Of a stretch of DNA of 64,000 bases, positions 36,261-44,842 are shown in pieces. Source of the stretch: Pseudoalteromonas piscicida. Its GTDB lineage: Bacteria; Pseudomonadota; Gammaproteobacteria; Enterobacterales; Alteromonadaceae. The notes beneath the pieces are model-generated. The model did no database searches. It worked only from the letters and a program-made list of their open reading frames with translations, and had not been told where the DNA came from. The position numbers were made by a program, and so were the translations under genes. Positions within the stretch are counted from its first letter, which is position 1, and every line of letters begins with the position of its first letter. Location: positions 49,987-113,986 of the forward strand of contig NZ_NKHF01000055.1 of the NCBI RefSeq assembly GCF_002744175.1. Direction: 5' to 3'.

Positions 36261-38042
36261 GTGGATCTTTCGCGTACGGTAGTACTAAATACAATAATAA
36301 AAGAAAAAGCGGTATTCACACTTTTTCAGCCTATTTATGATCTTGCGAAACGCCAAATCTTAGGGTTTGAGGCATTGAGTCGCGGCATGGCTGGCTCATT
36401 ATTAGAGTTACCAGATAAACTATTTGCAATCGCCAGTCAGCAAGAACGCCTCTCTGAGTTGGAAATTATTTGTCGCGAGGCGGCAATCAAACAGTTTGTT
36501 TCACTTAACCTGCCCGGTAAATTATTTCTAAACGTCAGCCCAAAAGCACTATTAGACCCTTCTCACCCTAAAGGTGAGACACGCCACCTTACTGAAGTGT
36601 ATGGATTGGATCCCAAACGCGTAGTGATAGAAGTTACCGAGCAAGATAAAGTGGATGACGCAAATTTACTGCTCTCAACGATTACACACTATCGCGAACT
36701 CGGCTTTCACATCGCCATTGATGATTTAGGGGCTGGATATTCAGGGCTGAGGAAGTGGTCAGAACTTTGCCCCGATTATGTTAAGGTGGATAGATATTTT
36801 ATTGATCACTGCGATCAAAGTGTCGTTAAGCGTGAGTTTTTAAAGTCCATAATTGAACTTGCTAAAGCGACCGGAACCCAAGTTATTGCAGAAGGCATTG
36901 AACGTATAGAAGAACTCAAGCTCATAGAACAACTAGGGATCGTCAATGCTCAAGGTTTTTTGCTTGCTAAACCTGCGAGAAAGCCCTCGACCGAGCTTGA
37001 GATTTTTAAGTCTCTACATACTGAATCTAACCTATCATCCAATCAATTTGAGCAATCAATGGCAATCGGTTGGCTTGCCAAAGAAGTCAATGCGATCCAT
37101 GAATGTACGCAGTGTATCGACGCTCACCGACTCTTTGAACAAGACCGCAATCTTACCAGCATTGCAGTAGTAAATGACCTTAGGGAGCCTATTGGGCTGC
37201 TACATAGAGATCAGCTTACCGAGGTATTCGCAGCGCCATACGGACATGCACTATTCGATAAAAAGCCGGTCACTAAGTTGATGGACAAGCAGCCTTTAGT
37301 GGTGGATGAACAGCAAGAGCTGGACTCCGTCAGTAAGCAGATCACCGACCATGAATTTGATATTCGCCGTCATATTGTGATCACCAGAGATGGTCGATAT
37401 TTAGGCTTGGCACCGTTGCGCGATATTCTAAAACATATTACCGAAGAAAAAATTCGTCATGCTCAGCATGCGAATCCGTTGACCATGCTGCCGGGCAATG
37501 TCGCAATCAACGAAGCAATAGAGCAACGGCTGCGTTCGCATCATGACTTTTCTTTGGCTTATATCGATTTAAATCACTTTAAGCAGTTTAATGATCTATA
37601 TGGCTACGCCAGTGGTGACAGTGTGATTAAGTTGCTTGCAGAGGTAACCGTTGATGTATGTGCGCAAAGCTCAAGCTTTGTAGGCCATATTGGCGGTGAT
37701 GATTTTATGGTGGTATTCGATAACAGTGATGCGCAAGTGCTTTGTCATGAGATAATTGCCCAGTTTGAGGCAAAGTCAAAAGCATTCTTTACACCAGAGC
37801 ACGTGAGTGCTGGGGGGTATTGGGCTACCAATCGAGAAGGGCAGAAGCAATTTGTCCCCTTATTGACCTTATCAATTGGTTTAGTACGGCCAGATCTACA
37901 ACATTGTATCAACTCACATCAAGTTGCAGCATTAGCAACAGACGCGAAAAAAGAAGCCAAACGTTATCGCAATAGCTACCTGTTTGTGTGCAACCGTCGT
38001 AAGCCGACCGTCTCGACCGTTCGATTAGAAAATGCCGGTTGA
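36261..38042 (+). CDS. EAL-CBS-GGDEF c-di-GMP protein
   Basis: A 593-residue cytoplasmic protein with reversed domain order: EAL first (about 1-245; GFEALSRG, AIDDLGAGYSGL, VIAEGIER), a CBS-pair-like linker (about 270-405; HIVITRDGRYLGLAPLRDIL) and GGDEF last (about 410-565) with HIGGDDFMVVF. The EAL motifs look complete, but GGDDF deviates from GG(D/E)EF, so cyclase activity may be lost or reduced and the protein may act mainly as a phosphodiesterase. The start is GTG at 36261 with only a weak ribosome binding site. The Pho box before it suggests induction by low phosphate. Confidence 0.88.
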   Translation: MDLSRTVVLNTIIKEKAVFTLFQPIYDLAKRQILGFEALSRGMAGSLLELPDKLFAIASQQERLSELEIICREAAIKQFVSLNLPGKLFLNVSPKALLDPSHPKGETRHLTEVYGLDPKRVVIEVTEQDKVDDANLLLSTITHYRELGFHIAIDDLGAGYSGLRKWSELCPDYVKVDRYFIDHCDQSVVKREFLKSIIELAKATGTQVIAEGIERIEELKLIEQLGIVNAQGFLLAKPARKPSTELEIFKSLHTESNLSSNQFEQSMAIGWLAKEVNAIHECTQCIDAHRLFEQDRNLTSIAVVNDLREPIGLLHRDQLTEVFAAPYGHALFDKKPVTKLMDKQPLVVDEQQELDSVSKQITDHEFDIRRHIVITRDGRYLGLAPLRDILKHITEEKIRHAQHANPLTMLPGNVAINEAIEQRLRSHHDFSLAYIDLNHFKQFNDLYGYASGDSVIKLLAEVTVDVCAQSSSFVGHIGGDDFMVVFDNSDAQVLCHEIIAQFEAKSKAFFTPEHVSAGGYWATNREGQKQFVPLLTLSIGLVRPDLQHCINSHQVAALATDAKKEAKRYRNSYLFVCNRRKPTVSTVRLENAG

Positions 38043-38200
38043 CTAAATTTGTAATTACGCAATAGTAGTATCAGGTAAGCTAACCGATCACCCCAGTTAC
38101 CTTGCATTTGGGATAAAAAGTTAGCAAGCAGAGTATCAAGTAATAATGACGGCTAAAGGGCCTGTGGTTATTCCACACTCCGGTTAGTTAGGGGGGAGCA

Positions 38201-38995
38201 ATGAAGTTAACGTTGAGCGTAATATTGACCGCAGTATGGTTACACAGTGCCACTGCCACAGAACAGTCATCTGAGTTAATCTACGTTGCCAAAGAAGCTA
38301 GAACACTCTACGACAGAGATTTATATCTCTACGAATTACTTGATAAAGCGCTGGCTGCAGCTAAATATGAAGTACAAATAGAGCATATTAAAATCCACCC
38401 ACATCAGCAACGTACACTGATGGCACTCAGTCGAGGAAAAGTCGACTTACATTGGTCAATGACCAGTCCTGCTCGAGAACAGATAGCGACACCGATTAAA
38501 ATTCCACTTTATGATGGGCTTATCGGGCGGCGCTTATTGATTGTTCATAAAGATATTTACCCAGCCATTAAGGCAATCACAACACTGAACGAATTAAAGC
38601 GCTTTACTGCGGTACAAGGTCATGACTGGCCGGATACTAAAATTTTAAATTATAACGGCCTCAAGGTAAGGCCAATCTCAGATTATCAAACCATGTTTAA
38701 TCTAATCGCTGACAAGAAAGCGGATTACTTTCCTCGTGCTGTCATTGAAGCCAGTGCTGAAATTAGCGCACAAAACAATGATAATTTAATGATAGTGCCT
38801 GATTTTCATCTATATTATCCCACTGCATTTTATTTCTTTGTAAATAAAGAGAAGCCCAAGCTTGCGCAAGCATTAAAAACTGGACTAGATAAGTTACAGG
38901 CGTCCGGAGAATTACAAGCATTAAAACATAAGTATGGCTTAGATAAACCACCAGAAAGTGTCGCTATTGAATTGGATAATCCGTATTTTGATTGA
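38201..38995 (+). CDS. periplasmic solute-binding protein (SBP_bac_3-like)
   Basis: A 264-residue exported protein: signal MKLTLSVILTAVWLHSATA, lobe 1 with LMALSRGKVDLHWSMTSPAR, and a C-terminal LKTGLDKLQASGELQALKHK typical of family 3 binding proteins. AGGGGGGAG precedes the ATG, an unusually strong ribosome binding site. As with the protein at 7973, no transporter genes are adjacent. Ends 2 nt from the stop of the convergent membrane protein gene. Confidence 0.72.
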   Translation: MKLTLSVILTAVWLHSATATEQSSELIYVAKEARTLYDRDLYLYELLDKALAAAKYEVQIEHIKIHPHQQRTLMALSRGKVDLHWSMTSPAREQIATPIKIPLYDGLIGRRLLIVHKDIYPAIKAITTLNELKRFTAVQGHDWPDTKILNYNGLKVRPISDYQTMFNLIADKKADYFPRAVIEASAEISAQNNDNLMIVPDFHLYYPTAFYFFVNKEKPKLAQALKTGLDKLQASGELQALKHKYGLDKPPESVAIELDNPYFD

Positions 38996-38997
38996 GA

Positions 38998-39618
38998 CTA
39001 ACGCTTTTTTCGGATGCTAGGTAAAGCGTAATCATATTCTTCTTTGTAGGTGATGGCAGCAAGAGATAACAATATCAAACAATTGGCGCTATAAATTAAA
39101 TACCCACTGACGTCAAAACTGTAGAAGAAAAATGTCATATTGGCTCCCTTTGCATTCCGGAAATAGTTTTCCACAAGTGCAGCAAAGCTCATTACTACAT
39201 TAAATATAGCCAACCAAGGCATAATGGCATCAGCAAAGGTATAGCGGCTTTTGAGTTTGGGAAACAGCTTCTTGGTAATCTCAACGCGATAAGTGAGTGG
39301 GAAAATAATCAGCAAACCGATAATAAAGTGCGTCCCGAAAATTAGGGTGTTTTGGAGTAACCGTTGATCTTTGGAAGATTCTAAGCTTATTAACCCTGAA
39401 GAAAACACGATAGTTTCTAAGGTAAAAGGCACAACCGCGAGTATAGATAAGGTGCAAATATTAATGTCTTTTAACCTAGCACCTAAAATAAAGACCGTCG
39501 AGACAATCAGTAAATAAATCAAATAGAAATGAAAACGAATGTCATAAAGAACTAGGAGGCCTACTGCCACAATAGCATATGGAATCAGCAAGTCCCCCAA
39601 TGAAAAATTCTTTTTCAT
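38998..39618 (-). CDS. six-helix membrane protein coupled to a leader-peptide gene
   Basis: A 206-residue integral membrane protein with about six helices (for example LLIPYAIVAVGLLVLYD and IFGTHFIIGLLIIFPLTY) and a basic C-terminus (PSIRKKR). I chose ATG 39618 because longer in-frame starts would overlap the upstream peptide gene in another frame. No ribosome binding site is evident, and the ATG is 10 nt after the peptide stop, so translation may be coupled. The family is not recognised. It might be an immunity, export or receptor protein for the peptide; this is inference from gene pairing. Confidence 0.65.
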   Translation of the reverse strand: MKKNFSLGDLLIPYAIVAVGLLVLYDIRFHFYLIYLLIVSTVFILGARLKDINICTLSILAVVPFTLETIVFSSGLISLESSKDQRLLQNTLIFGTHFIIGLLIIFPLTYRVEITKKLFPKLKSRYTFADAIMPWLAIFNVVMSFAALVENYFRNAKGANMTFFFYSFDVSGYLIYSANCLILLSLAAITYKEEYDYALPSIRKKR

Positions 39619-39628
39619 AGCTAAAAAC

Positions 39629-39724
39629 TTAGCCGTTGTCGTTTTCTTTTGCTTGAGGATCATTTGGTTCGTAAATACCGCCACCAGAAACTTTTTTACA
39701 CTCTTTTAAGTTTAGCTTTTGCAT
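39629..39724 (-). CDS. 31-aa double-glycine leader peptide (bacteriocin- or pheromone-like)
   Basis: The ATG at 39724 is preceded by AAGGA at 8-nt spacing. The first 15 residues end in LNLKECKKVSGG, the classical double-glycine leader (LxxxExxxVxGG) cut by C39-peptidase ABC exporters. The 16 residues after GG are short and acidic (starting GIYEPND, net charge about -3), without Cys, so the product looks like a signal peptide or spacer rather than a pore-forming bacteriocin. A six-helix membrane protein gene follows after 10 nt. No C39 exporter lies in the window. A 15-bp inverted repeat (GCTTGA-ATA-TCAAGC, 39747-39761) stands just upstream. Confidence 0.7.
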   Translation of the reverse strand: MQKLNLKECKKVSGGGIYEPNDPQAKENDNG

Positions 39725-39970
39725 TATCATAGTCCTTATTATGGATGCTTGAATATCAAGCGATCAAAATGTTTGGGATGTTTGTTTTATTGTGAGTAAC
39801 ACAATTTCGAAAGTACCTTGCCAGACTACTTAACCGACACTCTCGACAGGTACAAATTTAACACCAAATAAACACAAGGTGAATGAAAAATTAAATATTT
39901 TTTCTAAACAATAGTCTAGATAAATTTACACTTTACCTTGTTTGTTGTAATTATCAATAAATTCAATGTG

Positions 39971-41602
39971 TTATATCTTGAATTTAGCCATCTCAACCTC
40001 CAGATTTCCAGATAAAGACTTAATTGTATCGGTTGCTTTATGTGCTTTTTCCGACACAGTGGCGGTTTGTGATGCAGTGTCAGATATAGTGACGATACGC
40101 TGAGCCGTATCTTCACCCGCATCAAGTTGTTCTTTTGCAGCTTGCGCAATTTGATGACTCATGTGGGATATTGATTTTAATGAATCTGCTACTTGGGCAA
40201 GTGCCTGAGAAGCTTCAGAAGACATACTTACGGTTTTTTCACTCGTCGCAATGCTTAAGCTGACGGATGCCTTTGCATCTTGTGTCGCACTTTGCAGCTT
40301 AGTGATCATCGTACGAATTTCTTCGGTGCTTGTTTGGGTGCGCTGAGCCAGTTGTCTCACTTCGTCGGCAACCACCGCAAACCCCCTTCCTTGCTCTCCA
40401 GCTCGAGCAGCTTCGATAGCAGCATTTAAAGCCAGTAAATTAGTTTGTTCAGCAATTGACTGGATCACGGTGAGTACATTAGCAATGCTAGATACCTCCT
40501 CATCTAGCACTTGGATATTATTACCAGCGCTGTCAATTTGTTGCTCTAGTAAGGCAATTTCATTCGCAGCCTGAGCAGTTAACTTATCGGCTGCATTGCC
40601 CTGCTTCTCTGCTTCTTGCACAGAACCTGCGGCTTGTTGTGCGTGTTCGACGACAGCTTGCGCCGAAGCAGTAAGCTCGGTAATGGCGGAGGCGACCATT
40701 TGGGTTTCAGAATTGAGGCTTCGAGTCAGGTGCTCTAATTCAACTGAGCGAGCTTCACTATCCGATGTTTGACTTTGCAGCGCTTGGGTTGCCTGTTTCA
40801 GCCCTTCAACTACACCTTTTAGTCCATCTTGCATGTAAGCCATTGCTGCTAAAATACTGTAATCTTTGCAATTTGAGGTATCGATGGGAGTCGTTAGGTT
40901 TCCTCTTGAAACGTGCTTTACGATTTCAAGTACGTCATTGATCTCAGCACCAAGCTTATTATTCAATGACAAACCAAATCGAGCAAGTGCCGCTGTGAGC
41001 CCAATTGCGACGACCAAAGATAACGCAACCAGCCAAATTGCAGTGTCCCAGTAGCGTTCATTGACTTCTTTGTAGCTAATACCGGTGCCAACATACCATC
41101 CAAACCCAGGTGTTTTTTGGACAACGGAAGTGAGATCGACCACTTCACCTTCTCGCAGTGACGTCCAGTTGTATGTAATAATTCGGTCTACTTGGCTACC
41201 GACTAAGCGCTTGACCATGCTGCCGATACTTCTACCGTCAGCATCTTTAAAATCGTTAAAACTAGTATTATGTAACTCTGGGTCGTGAGGCGTTGCTACA
41301 AAGTCCATCTTGTCATTCACAACATAAACATATTCAGAGTCATGGTATTTATTCTCACGCAGCACCTGAGTGGCCATAGCTTTCGCTTGTTGCTCGGTGA
41401 GTTTACCTTGTTGTGCAAATTGCTCGAATTGCTTAACGATATTAACGGTGCTTTTCATCAATTGATTAATACGCGCAATATTATCGCTTTCACTAGCATG
41501 ACGAAGTGCTTGAAGGCCAACAAAGGCAACAGCGAGTAAGGAAATAAATATTGCGGCGGCGAAGGTAATTATTTTTGCTTTTAACGTGAAACTGGAAAAC
41601 AC
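39971..41602 (-). CDS. methyl-accepting chemotaxis protein with single Cache sensor
   Basis: A 543-residue chemoreceptor: helix 1 (about 10-30), a periplasmic sCache_2-type sensor (about 35-185; [35 protein letters not shown]), helix 2 (about 190-210), HAMP, and a signalling domain with the hairpin tip region [20 protein letters not shown] and [13 protein letters not shown]. sCache_2 sensors often bind small organic acids; the ligand here is unknown. The start is GTG 41602, whose Shine-Dalgarno AGGGGG is inside a hairpin (separate entry). Confidence 0.93.
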   Translation of the reverse strand: MFSSFTLKAKIITFAAAIFISLLAVAFVGLQALRHASESDNIARINQLMKSTVNIVKQFEQFAQQGKLTEQQAKAMATQVLRENKYHDSEYVYVVNDKMDFVATPHDPELHNTSFNDFKDADGRSIGSMVKRLVGSQVDRIITYNWTSLREGEVVDLTSVVQKTPGFGWYVGTGISYKEVNERYWDTAIWLVALSLVVAIGLTAALARFGLSLNNKLGAEINDVLEIVKHVSRGNLTTPIDTSNCKDYSILAAMAYMQDGLKGVVEGLKQATQALQSQTSDSEARSVELEHLTRSLNSETQMVASAITELTASAQAVVEHAQQAAGSVQEAEKQGNAADKLTAQAANEIALLEQQIDSAGNNIQVLDEEVSSIANVLTVIQSIAEQTNLLALNAAIEAARAGEQGRGFAVVADEVRQLAQRTQTSTEEIRTMITKLQSATQDAKASVSLSIATSEKTVSMSSEASQALAQVADSLKSISHMSHQIAQAAKEQLDAGEDTAQRIVTISDTASQTATVSEKAHKATDTIKSLSGNLEVEMAKFKI

Positions 41603-41609
41603 AGGATTG

Positions 41610-41653
41610 CCCCCTAAAAATACTCTCTTACATGATTTAGCATGTTTAGGGGG
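41610..41653 (-). promoter_or_regulatory. hairpin sequestering the chemoreceptor Shine-Dalgarno
   Basis: On the minus strand CCCCCTAAA (41653-41645) pairs perfectly with TTTAGGGGG (41618-41610) over a 26-nt loop. The right arm contains AGGGGG, the only ribosome binding site 7 nt before the GTG start of the chemoreceptor. In mRNA the stem would hide it, so opening by temperature, ligand, protein or RNA could switch translation. There is no following T run, so it is not a terminator. Confidence 0.6.
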
Positions 41654-41727
41654 AACTTGTAAGTAGGTTAATGCGCTACAGCCGGAATTTTGAGATGATA
41701 TTTACTCATACAGCGCAAGAGTAAAGA

Positions 41728-42438
41728 CTAACTTGCATTAATTATGCTTATTTCTTCGTCCGTTAACGGCCGATATTCGCCTTCTGCAAGCGCTGGATCC
41801 AGCTCGATCCCTGCTATATTTTCTCTATGTAGTTCAACAACTTGGTTTCCAACCGCAGCGAGCATACGCTTTACCTGATGGTATTTACCCTCACATATCG
41901 ACAAACGTAGCGCAAACTTATCAATTAACTCTGCTTTGGCTGGTAAAGTTGCATGTTTTTCACCATGAAGTTCAACGCCTTGCTCCAATTGCAATAAAGC
42001 TTCTTGAGTAAGCTCGTCGCGGCTCTCTAGCACGTAAGTTTTAAATTTTTGCTTTTTAGGAGAAGTGATGTGATGCGACCAATCACCGTCATTGGTAATG
42101 AGAACAAGACCAGTTGTATCTATGTCCAATCGTCCTGCTACATGAAAATCTTTTAAGTTAGGTTCGGCAATTAAGTCAAACACAGTTGGATGCAATTCAT
42201 CGCTATTTGCACACACATAACCCTGAGGTTTGTTTAGCATGAAATAGCGCAAACCTAGATACTCTAAGCGCTCACCATCAAAAGTAATATGATCCTCTGG
42301 GGTGACTTGAATATCCCCTTTTTTGACCATTTTGCCATTGACGGTAACAAGACCTTTTTTAATATTAATCTTAACCTTGCTGCGAGGCATCTCAGCAACA
42401 TGGCTTAAAAATTTCTCCAATCTACATGGAAATTTCAT
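41728..42438 (-). CDS. rsuA: 16S rRNA pseudouridine-516 synthase RsuA
   Basis: RsuA converts U516 of 16S rRNA to pseudouridine. The 236 residues have an N-terminal S4 RNA-binding domain (KKGLVTVNGKMVKKGDIQV), the segment YFMLNKPQGYVCAN, the catalytic Asp in AGRLDIDTTGLVLITNDGDW, and GKYHQVKRMLAAVGNQVVEL, all close to E. coli RsuA. It lies 23 nt downstream of the tautomerase-family gene. Confidence 0.93.
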   Translation of the reverse strand: MKFPCRLEKFLSHVAEMPRSKVKINIKKGLVTVNGKMVKKGDIQVTPEDHITFDGERLEYLGLRYFMLNKPQGYVCANSDELHPTVFDLIAEPNLKDFHVAGRLDIDTTGLVLITNDGDWSHHITSPKKQKFKTYVLESRDELTQEALLQLEQGVELHGEKHATLPAKAELIDKFALRLSICEGKYHQVKRMLAAVGNQVVELHRENIAGIELDPALAEGEYRPLTDEEISIINAS

Positions 42439-42461
42439 AGTTAAATAGCTCGAATAATAAA

Positions 42462-42791
42462 TTAGTTTTTACGATAAATTTCGGGTAATAAATCATAACA
42501 ATGGACGCTGAGCGCGAAATGCTCACCGACTTTTGCTAGCAAAAACTTCAACGCGCTTTCCGTGAGTGTTTGTTTTTGCTCTGTCGTTCTGCCTGCCATC
42601 ATATGGATCTGTAAATGAATAAACCCCTGCTTACCGTCACCAATGTGAAAATGCTCAAATGCAATTGCACGTGTTTTGACTGATGTTGGCTCGAATAGAC
42701 CGCATGCACAGGCGAACTGTTGTACTTGTGACACTAAGGCATCGGTTTCTATCGGCAAGTTAGGTGAATGCTCGAGAATAAAGTGTGGCAT
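42462..42791 (-). CDS. 5-carboxymethyl-2-hydroxymuconate isomerase family protein
   Basis: A 109-residue tautomerase-superfamily protein. The mature N-terminus must be Pro (MPHFILEHSPNL), the catalytic base of CHMI; this decides the start at 42791, which also has GGAG 6 nt upstream, over the ATG at 42803. Later motifs RAIAFEHFHIGDGKQGFIHL fit the HpaF/CHMI family. The rest of the homoprotocatechuate pathway is not nearby, so the physiological substrate is uncertain. It is upstream of rsuA in a two-gene unit. Confidence 0.82.
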   Translation of the reverse strand: MPHFILEHSPNLPIETDALVSQVQQFACACGLFEPTSVKTRAIAFEHFHIGDGKQGFIHLQIHMMAGRTTEQKQTLTESALKFLLAKVGEHFALSVHCYDLLPEIYRKN

Positions 42792-42872
42792 GTGAAACTC
42801 CATGTTTTTGCATTACCCTCAGAGTTTATGCTATTTATCAGGGGTTATTCTACAAAAGAGTGAATTATTAGC

Positions 42873-43664
42873 ATGCTGTCCTTATTTAAATTCTCGCCGC
42901 TACTTAGTGAGGAGGAAACCCAATGGTTGATAGATACCTTTATTTGGGCGTTTGAGCATTTTGATGGGGAGTACTTTTTAAACGATACGCAAATAATTAC
43001 ACCTACTCCCACTTTTTTCCCAGATCCTGTGTCTAGTATCGAAGAAATGGCTTCGGTTGTATTTGCGCGAGTCAAATCCTATGCAGGATTACAAAAGTGG
43101 CCTATTACTTTGGTTTCGCCAACGCATATGCAGGCGACAACGCATATACCCAGACTACAGATCTCCGGACGATGGCGGGGGGAGCATGCCGAGATAGCTG
43201 ACACCACAAGTCCAATTGTGATTTCTTATAACCCTAACCAAATTAATCAGCCTCAAGATCTAGTTGCTAGCTATGCCGGGGTACTAGCCAAAGTGGCGAT
43301 TTTGCAGCGCGGGGTGTTACCTCCCGGTGGAGAGGCCCAACTTGATGCTGCCAGCGATGTACTAGCCTGCTTTTTTGGTTTTGGGGTAATGGTGTCTAAT
43401 ACCGTATATCATTTTAGAGGTGGATGTGGCTCTTGTTATAATCAGTATGCCAATCGCCAAGCCGCGCTCACGGAGCAGCAAAGTGTGTTTGTGCATGCAC
43501 TTGTTTGTCACTTTAAAGGGGTAAAAGATGGCCATAAACATCTTAAATCACACCTAGTCAGTCAATTTAAAAAGGCGACTAAACAAATCAAGACGTTAAT
43601 GGATAACTCCGAACGCGGTGACTTACTAGCTTTACAGGAGCACGCTAATGCTCGCTTATCTTGA
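42873..43664 (+). CDS. conserved protein of unknown function with GGCGSCYN motif
   Basis: A 263-residue, probably cytoplasmic protein without signal peptide. I do not recognise a named domain. A compact region AASDVLACFFGFGVMVSNTV is followed by FRGGCGSCYNQYANRQAALT; the C-terminal 40 residues are basic and helical. It overlaps the LysE-type exporter gene by 17 nt, so the two are translationally linked. The Cys pair could bind metal or form a redox site (inference). Confidence 0.65.
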   Translation: MLSLFKFSPLLSEEETQWLIDTFIWAFEHFDGEYFLNDTQIITPTPTFFPDPVSSIEEMASVVFARVKSYAGLQKWPITLVSPTHMQATTHIPRLQISGRWRGEHAEIADTTSPIVISYNPNQINQPQDLVASYAGVLAKVAILQRGVLPPGGEAQLDAASDVLACFFGFGVMVSNTVYHFRGGCGSCYNQYANRQAALTEQQSVFVHALVCHFKGVKDGHKHLKSHLVSQFKKATKQIKTLMDNSERGDLLALQEHANARLS

Positions 43665-44271
43665 TGAGTTTATTATCATCGCTTTAGCTCACTTCTTTGC
43701 TGTAGCCAGTCCTGGCCCTGATTTTGCGATTGTGCTTAAACAAAGTGTGCAACATGGTAGGGCTAACGCCTTATGGACCAGCTTGGGAATTGGTCTTGGT
43801 ATATTGGTACATGTTACTTATTGTTTGCTAGGGGTTGCCATATTGCTTTCCCAGTCAGAGGCTTTATTTAGTATCGTAAAATACCTAGCGGCGCTTTATC
43901 TTGCTTATCTTGGGATACAGGCGTTGAGATATGCAAAACCAAACACAGATAAAGAACACATCGCTTCAGACCATGCGCTGGAGTCCAATTGGACCGCACT
44001 CAAACGTGGCTTTTTAGTTAATGCGCTCAATCCAAAAGCCACGCTGTTTTTTCTTTCTCTTTTTACGTTAGTGATAGAGCCAACGACACCAAGCGGTGTG
44101 CAGTTGTTTTACGGTCTTTACATGGCAGTGGCAACCTGGGTGTGGTTTTCTTTTTTATCTGTAGTGTTATCCAAAACAACTGTTCGGGCGTTTTTTCGTC
44201 GTGCTGGGCATTGGTTTGACCGCGGGATCGGTGTGATCATGTTATTGCTTGCAGTAAGATTGGTGGTGTAA
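43648..44271 (+). CDS. LysE/RhtB-family amino acid exporter
   Basis: A 207-residue inner-membrane protein with about six helices. HFFAVASPGPDFAIVLKQSV is the family signature near the N-terminus, followed by YLAALYLAYLGIQALRYAK and the central FLVNALNPKATLFFLSLFT. The family exports amino acids or their derivatives; the substrate cannot be read. AGGAG lies 7 nt before the ATG. Overlaps both neighbours (17 nt and 1 nt). Confidence 0.88.
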   Translation: MLAYLDEFIIIALAHFFAVASPGPDFAIVLKQSVQHGRANALWTSLGIGLGILVHVTYCLLGVAILLSQSEALFSIVKYLAALYLAYLGIQALRYAKPNTDKEHIASDHALESNWTALKRGFLVNALNPKATLFFLSLFTLVIEPTTPSGVQLFYGLYMAVATWVWFSFLSVVLSKTTVRAFFRRAGHWFDRGIGVIMLLLAVRLVV

Positions 44272-44789
44272 TGAGTGAAAAAAATATTGTTAACTTTAGT
44301 TTTGGCTCAAATATGTCGACTGCTCGTCTATTGGCACGACTACCCGAGGCTAAGCTACTGGGCGTAGGTATATTAAACGGCTACCGGCTTACTTTCGACA
44401 TGTTGAGTACCGATGGCTCAGCAAAGTGCAGCATAACACCATGTGTGCAACGCAGTAGTCAGGTATATGGTGTGCTCTACGCACTAAACCAAGAAGAAAA
44501 GTTGCGCTTGGATGAAATTGAAGGGGAACGTTATACCTGCCAGCGTGTACCCGTTGCCCTGCAAGCGGGCAGCACACTAGACGCTTGGTGTTATATCGCC
44601 AATACCTTTGTTGAGGATGAGCTACCTTTTGATTGGTATGTTAAACATGTGCTTGCGGGGGCGCAAGAGCATCGTTTTCCATTTGAATATCAGAAGGTTA
44701 TTTTAGAACAATCACACATTATTGATAACGATACTGATAGAAAACAACGAGAATTAGCGATTTACCAGTCAATCAAAGGGCAACGTTAA
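44271..44789 (+). CDS. gamma-glutamylcyclotransferase-family protein
   Basis: A 172-residue protein with the substrate-loop motif FSFGSNMS (YGSN type), VYGVLYALNQEEKLRLDEIE with the catalytic-Glu region, and EGERYTCQRVPV. Such enzymes release 5-oxoproline from gamma-glutamyl amino acids or related amides. It overlaps the amino acid exporter stop by 1 nt, so a small operon for amino acid turnover and export is plausible. Confidence 0.83.
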   Translation: MSEKNIVNFSFGSNMSTARLLARLPEAKLLGVGILNGYRLTFDMLSTDGSAKCSITPCVQRSSQVYGVLYALNQEEKLRLDEIEGERYTCQRVPVALQAGSTLDAWCYIANTFVEDELPFDWYVKHVLAGAQEHRFPFEYQKVILEQSHIIDNDTDRKQRELAIYQSIKGQR

Positions 44790-44842
44790 GCGTAAGCTGC
44801 TCACCTACAGTGACTGGGTGTAAAACAATCCAAGGAATAATA

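Noticed and set aside
39618..39684. Longer GTG start (39684) for the six-helix membrane protein
   Set aside because: It would overlap the leader peptide gene in another frame and adds a polar extension before the first membrane helix.
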